64,000 nt of DNA, from contig NZ_MVAD01000001.1 of NCBI RefSeq assembly GCF_002007115.1, forward strand, positions 310,001 to 374,000. The letters are read 5' to 3'. Source of the DNA: Massilia sp. KIM (GTDB lineage Bacteria > Pseudomonadota > Gammaproteobacteria > Burkholderiales > Burkholderiaceae_D). Made by a program: the position numbers and the translations under genes. Under the pieces are notes generated by a model. The model ran no database searches and had not been told where the DNA came from. It saw nothing but the letters and a program-made list of their open reading frames with translations. Positions 53,867 through 62,466 of this stretch are shown piece by piece (within the stretch, counting starts at the first letter, position 1; each line of letters begins with the position of its first letter).

Positions 53867-55332
53867 GTCGGCGCAGCGGCGAACAGCACCTCGACCTTGA
53901 GCCCCTGTCCGTCCGGGCCGGCGCCCAGCGCGAGCCGGGCGCGGTGCAGGTCGGCGATCTCGCGCACGATCGCGAGGCCCAGGCCGGTGCCGCCGGGATT
54001 GGCGTCGAGGGTCGCGCCGGCGCGGTAGAAGGGCGTGAAGACCTTGTCGGCGTCCTGGGCGGCGATGCCCGGGCCGCTGTCGATGACCTCGAGCGCCACG
54101 CCGGACTCGCCGCGCCCGACCCGCAGCAGCACCTTGCCGCCGGCCGGGGTATAGCGGATCGCGTTGTCCACCAGGTTCGACACCAGTTCCTGCAGCAGCG
54201 GCTCCTGCCCCAGCACGCGGGTGTCGGCGCCCTCGCGCACTTCGAGGGCCAGGTCGATCCCCTTGTGCAGCGCGGGCAGGGCCAGGTCCAGCCCGACCTG
54301 GCGCGCCACCGCCGCCAGGCAGACCGGAGCGGACTGCCCCGTGTCGCCGCCGTGCTCGATCCGCGCCAGGGTCAGGAGCCGGTTGGCGAGCCGGATCGCG
54401 GCATCGGTGGTGCCGGCCATCGCGCCCACCAGCGCGCGCAAGGCCGCCGGGTCCTGTTCGCGCAGCGCGAGCTCGGACTGGGTCTTGAGCACGGCCAGCG
54501 GCGTGCGCAGCTGGTGCGAGGCGTCGGCGATAAAGCGGCGCTGGCTGCCGATCAGTCCCTGCATGCGCGCCATCGCGCCGTTCATGGCGTCCACCAGCGG
54601 CCGCACCTCCTTGTGCACCAGGGAGGCGTCGATGTTCGACAGGTCGGAGAGGGCGCGGGTCTCGACCACGTGCTTCAGGCGCATGAGCGGGCGCAGCACC
54701 AGCCGCACCGCGAACCAGACCAGGGTCGCCACCGCCAGCACCAGCAGCGCCTGGCGCAGCAGGGTGTCGACCAGGATGCGGCGCGACAGCGCGCGGCGCG
54801 CGTCCAGCGTCTCGCCCACCTGGATCAGGGCGATGCCGCGCATCGAATCGTCGTACACCGGCTGCAGCAGGGCGGCGATGCGCACCGGCTCGCCGTTGTA
54901 GTCCGCATGGTAGAAGCGCACCAGGGCCGGATACAGGTCGGAGCGCGGCACCCCCTTCGGCACCGGCGGCAGGTCCTCGAAGCCGGACACCGTCTCGCCC
55001 TGCAGGCCGGTCACCTTGTAATAGATGCGCCCCAGGGTGTCGGTCTCGAAGCTGTCGAGGGCCACGTAGGGCACGTCGGCCACCACCTTCCCTTCGCGCA
55101 CGGTGACGCGCTCGGCCAGCGCGCGGGTCGAGGACAGCAGGGAGCGGTCGTAGGCGATGTCGGCGGCGTCGAGCGCGTCGCGGTAGAGCGACACCGCGTT
55201 CAGGGCCACCAGCCCGACCAGCGGCAGGATCAGCCAGCGCAGCAGCTGCCCGCGCAGGCTGCCGGGAGGACGCGCGGCATCCAGCAGGGCGCGCCACGGG
55301 CGCGGCAGGCGGAGCAGGCGGGCGGCGGGCAT
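53857..55332 (-). CDS. tctE: TctE-type sensor histidine kinase
   Basis: 491 residues: helix 1 (LLRWLILPLVGLVALNAV), periplasmic sensor of the 2CSK_N type (about 55-185, VALDSFETDTLGRIYYKVTG), helix 2 (LVLAVATLVWFAVRLVL), HAMP-like linker, HisKA with RRFIADASHQLRTPLAVLKTQ (His near 273) and ATPase boxes NLVDNAIRYTP, VIDSGPGIA and GGTGLGLAIV. TctE senses tricarboxylates such as citrate. It starts 12 bases after tctD. Its 3' end contains the operator of the CitMHS gene. Confidence 0.9.
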   Translation of the reverse strand: MPAARLLRLPRPWRALLDAARPPGSLRGQLLRWLILPLVGLVALNAVSLYRDALDAADIAYDRSLLSSTRALAERVTVREGKVVADVPYVALDSFETDTLGRIYYKVTGLQGETVSGFEDLPPVPKGVPRSDLYPALVRFYHADYNGEPVRIAALLQPVYDDSMRGIALIQVGETLDARRALSRRILVDTLLRQALLVLAVATLVWFAVRLVLRPLMRLKHVVETRALSDLSNIDASLVHKEVRPLVDAMNGAMARMQGLIGSQRRFIADASHQLRTPLAVLKTQSELALREQDPAALRALVGAMAGTTDAAIRLANRLLTLARIEHGGDTGQSAPVCLAAVARQVGLDLALPALHKGIDLALEVREGADTRVLGQEPLLQELVSNLVDNAIRYTPAGGKVLLRVGRGESGVALEVIDSGPGIAAQDADKVFTPFYRAGATLDANPGGTGLGLAIVREIADLHRARLALGAGPDGQGLKVEVLFAAAPTES

Positions 55333-55344
55333 GGGACGCCGGCT

Positions 55345-56034
55345 TCAGGCAGGACGTTCCTGCATCACGTAGCCGATCCCGCGCAGCGTGACGATCGCCA
55401 CGCCGCCCTCGGGACGGCGTTCGAGCTTCTTGCGCACGCGGTGGATGTACAGCTCGATCGCATCGAGATTGGCCTCGTCCTCGAGCGCGAAGACCTCCTG
55501 GAACAGCTTTTCCTTCGAGAGCGCGCGGCCGGGCGGCGCGATCAGCGCTTCCAGCACCGCATGTTCGCGCGGCGTCAGGGCCAGCGCTTCGCCGCAGTAG
55601 GTGAACATGCGCGCCACGGTGTCGAAACTGAGCTGGCCGCAGCGGTGCACCAGAGCTTCGGCCCCGCTGCGCCGGCGCAGCAGGGCCTTGACGCGCGCTT
55701 CCAGTTCGGCCAGTTCGAAGGGCTTGGCGAGATAGTCGTCGGCGCCCAGGTTCAGGCCCTGGACCCGCTCGTCCAGGCCGCCCCGCGCGGTCAGGATCAA
55801 TACCGGCGTGTTGGCGCGCGCGGCGCTGCGGGCGCGCAGCCGGCGCAGCACCTCGAGCCCGTCCATGCGCGGCAGGGTCAGGTCCAGGATCACCAACGCG
55901 TAGTCCTGGGTATGCAGCAGGGCGTCGGCGTCGGCGCCGTTCGCCGCGCGTTCGACGGTGAGATGGGCGTCGCGCAGCGCCTTGGCTACCCAGTGCGCCA
56001 GCTCGTCATGGTCTTCGACTAACAGGATTCTCAT
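55345..56034 (-). CDS. tctD: TctD-type response regulator
   Basis: 229 residues from ATG 56034: receiver (1-115) with LLVEDHDELAHW, acceptor Asp in LVILDLTLPRMDG and AKPFELAELEARV; OmpR-type winged HTH (about 130-225; LALTPREHAVLEALI, ANLDAIELYIHRVRKKL). First gene of the tctDE operon and divergent from the porin gene. It is the likely binder of the TGAAAGC direct repeats found in the shared 173-base intergenic region and before the permease gene. Confidence 0.92.
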   Translation of the reverse strand: MRILLVEDHDELAHWVAKALRDAHLTVERAANGADADALLHTQDYALVILDLTLPRMDGLEVLRRLRARSAARANTPVLILTARGGLDERVQGLNLGADDYLAKPFELAELEARVKALLRRRSGAEALVHRCGQLSFDTVARMFTYCGEALALTPREHAVLEALIAPPGRALSKEKLFQEVFALEDEANLDAIELYIHRVRKKLERRPEGGVAIVTLRGIGYVMQERPA

Positions 56035-56103
56035 CGCGCCAGTGTAAGCGCAAACCCGGCATGGCGAAAAGCGCGGGCGGCGCGCATGGCGCGCCTGCGC
56101 GAC

Positions 56104-56137
56104 TGAAAGCGAATTGAAAGCTTGGCGCGCATATAGT
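56104..56137 (+). promoter_or_regulatory. TctD-type operator and -10 element of the porin-tctC unit
   Basis: TGAAAGC (56104-56110), GAAT, TGAAAGC (56115-56121), ten bases, TATAGT (56132-56137). Core of 21 bases from GACTGAAAGC onward matches the CitMHS site at 19 positions, with identical internal and -10 spacing. It is 71 bases upstream of the porin ATG and could also serve tctD on the other strand. Confidence 0.8.
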
Positions 56138-56207
56138 CGGGGCCAAACAGCGGGCGCCCGCCACGCCTTGCGGCGCCCGCGCACAACACGTCACGAACGG
56201 AGACACC

Positions 56208-57290
56208 ATGAAGCATCACGCCCTCGCGCTGGCCGTCCTGGCAGCGCTATTCCCGACCGCGCCCGCGCAGGCCCAGGGCAGCGCCCAGGGCAGCGCCCAG
56301 TTCTATGGATTGCTCGACGTCGGGGTCGAATACCTCGACCATGCCGCCGGCGGCGGGAGCGGCGTGCGCGTCATCTCTGGCGGCAAGAACACCTCGCGCT
56401 GGGGCGTGCGCGGCAGCGAAGACCTGGGCGGCGGGCTGAAGGCGGTCTACAACCTCGAAGGCGGCGTCCTGCTGGACACCGGCGCGGCCGACGGCGCGCT
56501 GTTCAAGCGCCAGGCCTACGTGGGCCTGGACGGCAGCCTCGGGCGCCTGGTGATCGGGCGCTCCTTCACCACCACCTATGACCTGGTGATCAAGTTCGAC
56601 CCGATGGGCTTCGCGCCGAATTATTCCTGGGCCACCGGCGGCAGCGCCAGCGGGCCCTCGAAATACGGCATGACGACCTCCTTCGACAACCTGGTCAAGT
56701 ACACGGGACGCAGCGGCGCCTTCACCTATGGCGCCTCGATCGGCCTGGGCGAGCAGGCCGGCGACGCGGCTGCGGGGCGCAAGCTGGCCGTGGGCGGCTC
56801 CTGGTCGGCCGACGGACTGGCTTTCATGGCGGCCTGGGAGCAGGTCAACGGCAGCACGTTGGCCGCGACCGGCATGGGCGACAGCAAGCGGGACCGCACC
56901 CGCGCCCTGCATCTGGCCGCCGACTACCGCAGCGGCGCCTGGCGCACCACGTTCGGCATGCGCGCCTACCGGATGCGTCCCGGCCAGCCCGCGGCGGCGG
57001 AGGTGCGCGGCGACACCTTCTGGGGAGGCGTCAGCCACGTCGACGGGCGCGTGACGCTGACCGCGGCCATCTACCACGTCAACACCCGCGAGCTGCCGGC
57101 CGGGCGCGACGCCGACCCCAGCCTGCTGGTGGCGCGCGCCATGCTGGCCTTGTCCAAGCGCACCGATCTCTATCTGTCGCTGGCCCATGCGCGCGCCGAC
57201 GCTGGCCAACCGGTCAGCCTGTCGCGCGACGAGGCGGGCGATGCCGACACCCAGAGCGGCCTCACCGCCGGCATCCAGCACCGCTTCTGA
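56208..57290 (+). CDS. Gram-negative porin (Neisseria/Burkholderiales type)
   Basis: 360 residues: signal peptide (ALALAVLAALFPTAPAQA), strand 1 AQFYGLLDVGVEYLDH, SRWGVRGSEDLGGGLKAVYNLEGG, LFKRQAYVGLDGSLGRLVIGR, and a C-terminal strand SGLTAGIQHRF with terminal Phe. This is the 16-stranded trimeric porin family. GGAGA lies six bases before the ATG. It is placed under the TctD-type promoter and directly before tctC, so it probably forms a specific entry route for citrate-type acids. Confidence 0.9.
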   Translation: MKHHALALAVLAALFPTAPAQAQGSAQGSAQFYGLLDVGVEYLDHAAGGGSGVRVISGGKNTSRWGVRGSEDLGGGLKAVYNLEGGVLLDTGAADGALFKRQAYVGLDGSLGRLVIGRSFTTTYDLVIKFDPMGFAPNYSWATGGSASGPSKYGMTTSFDNLVKYTGRSGAFTYGASIGLGEQAGDAAAGRKLAVGGSWSADGLAFMAAWEQVNGSTLAATGMGDSKRDRTRALHLAADYRSGAWRTTFGMRAYRMRPGQPAAAEVRGDTFWGGVSHVDGRVTLTAAIYHVNTRELPAGRDADPSLLVARAMLALSKRTDLYLSLAHARADAGQPVSLSRDEAGDADTQSGLTAGIQHRF

Positions 57291-57311
57291 AGCGCCGGCG
57301 CGACACGCGCT

Positions 57312-58283
57312 ATGATGCTCGGCATGACGAGAATGCGCCACATCCTGCCGCTGGTGTCCGCCCTGGCCGCTTTCCCGGCCGTGGCGGCCGAGTGCCTGAT
57401 ACCGTCCAAGCCGGGCGGCGCGATGGACCTGACCTGCAAGCTGGCCCAGAAGGCCCTGCACGCCACGCCCGGCGCGCCGGAACTGAAGCTGAGCTACCTG
57501 CCCGGCGGCGTCGGCGCCGTGGCCTGGCACACGCTGGCCACCCAACGCCGCACCGAGCCCGATACCCTGGTCGCGTTCTCGGGCGGCTCGATCCTCAATC
57601 TGGCGCTCGGCAAGTTCGGCAAGGCCCAGGTGGACGACGTGCGCTGGGTGGCGGCCTTCGGCGCCGACTACGGCATGATCGCCGTGCCCGCCGATTCGCC
57701 CTACCGCACGCTCGCGGACCTGCTGGCGGCGATCAGGCGCGATCCGCGCAAGGTCCTGATCGGCATGTCGGGCACGGTGGGCAGCCAGGACTGGATCAAG
57801 ATGGCCTCGCTGGCGCGGCTGGCCGGGGTCGATCCGCGCAAACTGCGCTTCGTCGCGCTGGAAGGCGGCGGCGAACAATTCATCGCGATGCAGGCCGGCC
57901 AGGTGCAGGCGGTGTCGGGCGACATCTCCGAAGCCATGCTGTATGCGGGAGCCGGGAAGGTGAGGGTGCTGGCCGTGCTGTCCGAGCGCCGGCTGCCGGG
58001 CCGCCTGGCGGCGGTGCCGACCGCGCGCGAGCAGGGCTACGACGTGGTCTGGCCGGTGATTCGCGGATTGTGGATGGGGCCGGGCGTGCGCGAGGCCGAC
58101 TACCGGCGCTGGGTGGCCGCCTTCGAGCGCATGGAATCCTCGCCCGGCTTCGCGCGCATGCGCGAGGAGGCCGGCCTGTATCCGTTCTCGCTCACCGGCG
58201 ACGCCCTGACCGGCTACGTCAAGCGCGCGGTCGCGGCCTACCACCGCCAGGCCAGCGAGTTCGGCCTGATGCGCGCACGCTAG
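57312..58283 (+). CDS. tctC: TctC/Bug-family extracytoplasmic solute-binding protein
   Basis: 323 residues: signal peptide (ILPLVSALAAFPAVAAE), then the Bug fold with IPSKPGGAMDLTCKLAQKAL (ligand loop), YLPGGVGAVAWHTLAT, LIGMSGTVGSQDWIKMASLA, EGGGEQFIAMQAGQVQAVSGDISE and VPTAREQGYDVVWPVIRGLW. It binds carboxylic acids in the periplasm. No tctA or tctB permease genes are present; instead a CitMHS permease and a porin share the locus. In Bordetella a TctC homologue helps the sensor kinase detect citrate, so a sensing role is likely here. The exact start (57312, 57324 or 57333) is unclear. Confidence 0.88.
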   Translation: MMLGMTRMRHILPLVSALAAFPAVAAECLIPSKPGGAMDLTCKLAQKALHATPGAPELKLSYLPGGVGAVAWHTLATQRRTEPDTLVAFSGGSILNLALGKFGKAQVDDVRWVAAFGADYGMIAVPADSPYRTLADLLAAIRRDPRKVLIGMSGTVGSQDWIKMASLARLAGVDPRKLRFVALEGGGEQFIAMQAGQVQAVSGDISEAMLYAGAGKVRVLAVLSERRLPGRLAAVPTAREQGYDVVWPVIRGLWMGPGVREADYRRWVAAFERMESSPGFARMREEAGLYPFSLTGDALTGYVKRAVAAYHRQASEFGLMRAR

Positions 58284-58287
58284 CGGC

Positions 58288-59430
58288 TCAGGAATTCAGG
58301 TTGAATTCGGTGAACGAGGCCCCCTGGGGCTCGGCGGGCTTGTGCTGCTCTTCCTGCTGGATCTGGCTTTCCGGCCCGTTGTTGAGCAGCCAGAGCAGGT
58401 TGGTCGCCGAATCGGCATTGGCCAGCGCTTCCTCCTGCGTCACCAGGCCGTCCTTCACCAGGCGCAGCAGCGCGGTCTCGAAGGACTGCGAACCCGGCGA
58501 CAGGCTCTTGTCCATCGCTTCCTTGATCTGGCTGATTTCGCCTTTCTCGATCAGGTCCGCGATGTAGCGGGTGTTGAGCATGACCTCGACCGCCGGCTGG
58601 CGCTCGCCGCCGGCCGCCGATTTCACCAGGCGCTGCGAGACGATCGCCTTGACGCTCGAGGCCAGGTCCTGCAGCAGGGCGGCGCGGTTCTCGATCGGGT
58701 AGAAGCTGATGATGCGGTTCAGCGCGTTGTAGCTGTTGTTGGCGTGCAGGGTGGCCAGCACCAGGTGACCCGACTGGGCGTAGGCCAGGGCGGCGGCCAT
58801 GGTCTCCTGGTCGCGGATCTCGCCGATCAGGATGCAGTCCGGCGCCTGGCGCATCGAGTTCTTCAGGGCCGTATAAAAACTGGTGGCGTCGCTGCCGATC
58901 TCGCGCTGGTTGACGATCGATTTCTTGTTCTTGAACAGGTATTCGATCGGGTCCTCGAGCGTGAGGATGTGCCCGGTGCGCTGCTCGTTGCGGTGGTCGA
59001 GCATCGAGGCGATGGTGGTCGACTTGCCCGAGCCGGTCGCGCCCACCACCAGCAGCAGGCCGCGCTTTTCCATGATCAGCTCCGACAGCACGGTCGGCAG
59101 GCCCAGTTCGCCCAGCGGCGGAATGCTGGCCGGGACGAAGCGGAAGACGGCCGAGATGCTGCCGCGCTGGCGGAAGGCCGAGAGGCGGAAGCGCCCCAGG
59201 TTCGGGACCGACACGCCCATGTTCAGTTCATGCTCGCGGGCCAAGGCCTCCATCTGCTCGGGCGAGCAGATTTCCTGCAGCAGCGAGTGGATGTTCTCGG
59301 GTTCGAGACGATGCTGGTTGATGGGGATGAGGTTGCCGTTGATCTTGATGTGGACCGGCGAATTCACCGCGAAGAACATGTCGGACGCGTTCTTCTCTTT
59401 CATCAGCTGGAACAGGCGTTCCATGGCCAT
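58288..59430 (-). CDS. pilU: Type IV pilus retraction ATPase, PilT/PilU family
   Basis: 380 residues: N-terminal PAS-like domain (MERLFQLMKEKNASDMFF, NGNLIPINQHRL), Walker A GATGSGKSTT, LTLEDPIEYLF (Asp box), Walker B CILIGEIRD and His box LATLHANNSYNALNRI. The C-terminal tail (about 340-380) is acidic and Gln/Glu-rich, as in PilU. It works as an accessory retraction motor with PilT. It lies 68 bases after dapD and converges on tctC with a 4-base gap. Confidence 0.9.
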   Translation of the reverse strand: MAMERLFQLMKEKNASDMFFAVNSPVHIKINGNLIPINQHRLEPENIHSLLQEICSPEQMEALAREHELNMGVSVPNLGRFRLSAFRQRGSISAVFRFVPASIPPLGELGLPTVLSELIMEKRGLLLVVGATGSGKSTTIASMLDHRNEQRTGHILTLEDPIEYLFKNKKSIVNQREIGSDATSFYTALKNSMRQAPDCILIGEIRDQETMAAALAYAQSGHLVLATLHANNSYNALNRIISFYPIENRAALLQDLASSVKAIVSQRLVKSAAGGERQPAVEVMLNTRYIADLIEKGEISQIKEAMDKSLSPGSQSFETALLRLVKDGLVTQEEALANADSATNLLWLLNNGPESQIQQEEQHKPAEPQGASFTEFNLNS

Positions 59431-59498
59431 GGCATCGTCTCCGTGTGGGGTGTTCGGGTGGCGGGGCAGGCGCGGGGCGCCTGCCGCCGGAGGGCGAC

Positions 59499-60323
59499 TC
59501 AGTCGCCGCGCAGCAGTTCGTTGATGCCGGTCTTGGCGCGGGTCTGGGCGTCGACGCGCTTGACGATCACGGCGCAGTACAGGCTGTACTTGCCGTCCGC
59601 CGAAGGCAGGCTGCCCGACACCACCACCGAACCCGAAGGCACGCGGCCATAGCTGATCTCGCCGGTCTCGCGGTTGTAGATCTTGGTCGACTGGCCGATG
59701 TACACGCCCATCGAGATCACCGAGTTCTCTTCCACGATCACGCCTTCGACGATCTCGGAGCGCGCGCCGATGAAGCAGTTGTCTTCGATGATGGTCGGCT
59801 TGGCCTGCATCGGCTCCAGCACGCCGCCGATGCCGACGCCGCCCGACAGGTGCACGTTCTTGCCGATCTGGGCGCAGGAGCCCACGGTCGCCCAGGTGTC
59901 GACCATCGCGCCTTCGTCGACATAGGCGCCGATGTTCACGTAGGACGGCATCAGGACCACGTTCTTGCCAATGAAGCTGCCGCGGCGGGCGACCGCCGGC
60001 GGCACCACGCGGAAGCCGCCCTTGGCGAAATCTTCCGGGGTATAGCCGGCGAACTTGGTCGGCACCTTGTCGTAGAACTGGATGTCACCGCTGGCCATCG
60101 GCACGTTGTTCTCGAGACGGAAGGACAGCAGCACCGCTTTCTTGATCCACTGGTTCACGACCCAGCTGCCGCTGTCTTTTTGCGCCACGCGCAGGCTGCC
60201 GTTGTCGAGGCCGGCGAGGACGTGGGCGACCGCGTCGCGCACTTCGGCGCCGGCGCTGGACGGGCTGATCTCCGCGCGCTGTTCCCACGCGGTCTCGATG
60301 ATGTTCTGGAGTTGTTGAGTCAT
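59499..60323 (-). CDS. dapD: 2,3,4,5-tetrahydropyridine-2,6-dicarboxylate N-succinyltransferase
   Basis: 274 residues, full length. The middle is a left-handed beta helix of hexapeptide repeats ([54 protein letters not shown]). DapD moves succinyl from succinyl-CoA to tetrahydrodipicolinate in lysine/DAP synthesis. It follows dapC by 32 bases. Confidence 0.95.
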   Translation of the reverse strand: MTQQLQNIIETAWEQRAEISPSSAGAEVRDAVAHVLAGLDNGSLRVAQKDSGSWVVNQWIKKAVLLSFRLENNVPMASGDIQFYDKVPTKFAGYTPEDFAKGGFRVVPPAVARRGSFIGKNVVLMPSYVNIGAYVDEGAMVDTWATVGSCAQIGKNVHLSGGVGIGGVLEPMQAKPTIIEDNCFIGARSEIVEGVIVEENSVISMGVYIGQSTKIYNRETGEISYGRVPSGSVVVSGSLPSADGKYSLYCAVIVKRVDAQTRAKTGINELLRGD

Positions 60324-60355
60324 GATGTGCTTAGTGTGGATGGAGGTGTTGCGGT

Positions 60356-61591
60356 TCAGGCGATGCTCTTGCAGAACTGGACGATGCGGTTGGCCGCTTC
60401 GAGTCCCTCGTCGACGCCGGCCACGAGGGCCATGCGGATGCGGTTGCGCCCCGGATTGACGCCGTGCGCTTCGCGCGCGAGATAGCTGCCCGGCAGGACC
60501 GTGACATTATAGTCGGCATACAGGCGGCGCGCGAACTCGGTGTCCGACAGGCCGGTGCGGCGCACGTCGGCCCACAGGTAGAAGCCGGCGTCGGGCAGCT
60601 CGACGTCCATCACGCCCTTGAGCAGCGGGGTGATGAGCTTGAATTTTTCCTTGTACAGCGCGCGGTTGTCCTGCACGTGGTGCTCGTCGTTCCAGGCCGC
60701 CACCGAGGCCGCCTGCACCGTGGGCGACATGGCGCCGCCGCAGTAGGTGCGGTAGAGCAGGAATTTCTTCATCGCCTGCGGGTCGCCGGCCACGAAACCC
60801 GAGCGCATGCCCGGCACGTTGGAGCGCTTGGACAGGCTGGAGAACACGATCAGGTTGCGGTAGGGCTGGTCGCCTTCGCTGCGGCCCAACTGGTGCGCCG
60901 CCTCGAGGGCGCCCAGGGGCGGGGTCGCGCCCGAATAGATCTCGGAATAGCACTCGTCGGCCGCGATCAGGAAGCCCCAGCGGTCGGCCAGCTCGAACAG
61001 CTGGCGCCAGTCGTCCAGGGTGAGCACCGCGCCGGTCGGGTTGCCCGGCGAGCAGACGTAGAGCAGCTGCACGCGCGGCCACACCGCATCGGGCACGCTG
61101 GCGTAGTCGCAGGCGAAGTTGCGGGCCGGCTCGGAGTTCACGAAGTAGGGCTCGGCCCCGGCCAGGTAGGCCGCGCCTTCGTAGATCTGGTAGAAGGGGT
61201 TCGGGCAGATCACCAGCGCGCCCGGCTTGCCGCCGTCGATCATGCACTGTGCGATGGCGAACAGCGCCTCGCGCGAGCCGTTCACCGGCAGCACCATGGT
61301 CGCCGGATCGAGCGGCGGCACGCCGTAGCGGCGCTCCAGCCAGCCGGCGATGGCGGCGCGCAGCGCTTCGCTGCCGTGGGTGCTCGGGTAGGACGACAGG
61401 CCGGACACCGCGTGCATCAGGGCTTTCTCGATGAAGGCCGGGGTCGGGTGCTTGGGCTCGCCGATCCCGAGGCTGATCGGCGCATAGTCCGGATTCGGCG
61501 TCACGCCGGCGAACAGCTGGCGCAGCTTTTCGAAGGGATAGGGTTGGAGTTTGTCGAGATGCGGATTCACGGCGTGGTCCAGTTGGCGCAT
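60356..61591 (-). CDS. dapC: Succinyldiaminopimelate transaminase
   Basis: 411 residues, fold type I aminotransferase: [53 protein letters not shown], and the PLP Lys in [20 protein letters not shown]. It matches DapC of betaproteobacteria, giving N-succinyl-LL-DAP. Start ATG 61591 is preferred: it begins [20 protein letters not shown], and a TATAAT -10 lies at 61612-61607, leaving a leader of only about nine bases. Confidence 0.92.
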   Translation of the reverse strand: MRQLDHAVNPHLDKLQPYPFEKLRQLFAGVTPNPDYAPISLGIGEPKHPTPAFIEKALMHAVSGLSSYPSTHGSEALRAAIAGWLERRYGVPPLDPATMVLPVNGSREALFAIAQCMIDGGKPGALVICPNPFYQIYEGAAYLAGAEPYFVNSEPARNFACDYASVPDAVWPRVQLLYVCSPGNPTGAVLTLDDWRQLFELADRWGFLIAADECYSEIYSGATPPLGALEAAHQLGRSEGDQPYRNLIVFSSLSKRSNVPGMRSGFVAGDPQAMKKFLLYRTYCGGAMSPTVQAASVAAWNDEHHVQDNRALYKEKFKLITPLLKGVMDVELPDAGFYLWADVRRTGLSDTEFARRLYADYNVTVLPGSYLAREAHGVNPGRNRIRMALVAGVDEGLEAANRIVQFCKSIA

Positions 61592-61606
61592 TGCAATAAT
61601 CGTACA

Positions 61607-61612
61607 ATTATA
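61607..61612 (-). promoter_or_regulatory. -10 element of the dapC-dapD-pilU unit
   Basis: TATAAT on the minus strand, 15 bases before the dapC ATG. No ribosome site fits in the expected leader of about nine bases, so translation may begin in a near-leaderless way. Confidence 0.55.
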
Positions 61613-61692
61613 GCGCTTTGCCGTGGCGGGCCAGGCATGCTTCCGGGTATGGATTTGCGGTAACATGAATCCAGTCCATCCTGGAGTTCGCC

Positions 61693-62466
61693 GTGCCGAT
61701 TCATTATGCGCGCAGCCTCGCGGGCGACGACCGCAGCCCGTCCGCCAACCGCCACCTGGGCGTGGCGCTGGCCTTCATCGCCGGCGCCATCAATGCCGGC
61801 GGCTTCCTGGCCGTGCGCCAGTACACCTCCCACATGACCGGCATCGTATCGAGCCTGGCCGACCGCCTGGTGCTGGGCGAGGGCGCGCTGGTGCTGGGCG
61901 CGCTGGGCGCGATCCTGAGCTTCCTGCTGGGGGCGGCGGCCACCGCCGTGATGGTCAACTACGTGCGCCGCCAGGGCCTGAGCTGCGCCTACGCGCTGCC
62001 GCTCCTGCTGGAAGCGGTGCTGCTGCTGGTCTTCGGCGTGCTGGGTGCGCGCCTGGCCGGGATCGATGCGCCGGTCTTGCCTGCAGTGCCGCTGACCGTC
62101 ATGCTGCTGTGCTTCATCATGGGCTTGCAGAACGCGGTGATCACCAAGGTGTCGCAGGCCGAGATCCGCACCACCCACATGACCGGCATCGTGACCGACC
62201 TTGGCATCGAGCTGGGCAAGCTGATGTACTGGAACGCCGACGGCGGCGCGCTGCGGCCCAAGGTGCTCGCCAACCGGACCCGCCTGGCGCTGCTGCTGTC
62301 GCTGCTGGCGGCCTTCCTGGTCGGCGGCCTGGCCGGGGCGCTCGGCTTCAAGTACCTCGGCTATTTGTCGACCGTGCCGCTGGCCGCTTTCCTGTGCCTG
62401 CTGGCGATCGTGCCGGCGGCGGACGAAGCCCTGCGTTTCCTCGCCCGCCAGCGACGAGGGAGCTGA
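61693..62466 (+). CDS. YoaK/DUF1275 family membrane protein
   Basis: 257 residues with about six membrane helices. Family pattern: ALAFIAGAINAGGFLAVRQYTSHMTGIVSSLAD and LQNAVITKVSQAEIRTTHMTGIVTDLGIELGKL, an internal repeat with the conserved HMTG. GTG start with CTGGAG nine bases upstream. Function unknown; homologues are sometimes linked to transport. Divergent from dapC; its 3' end overlaps the convergent acyltransferase gene by 119 bases. Confidence 0.88.
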   Translation: MPIHYARSLAGDDRSPSANRHLGVALAFIAGAINAGGFLAVRQYTSHMTGIVSSLADRLVLGEGALVLGALGAILSFLLGAAATAVMVNYVRRQGLSCAYALPLLLEAVLLLVFGVLGARLAGIDAPVLPAVPLTVMLLCFIMGLQNAVITKVSQAEIRTTHMTGIVTDLGIELGKLMYWNADGGALRPKVLANRTRLALLLSLLAAFLVGGLAGALGFKYLGYLSTVPLAAFLCLLAIVPAADEALRFLARQRRGS

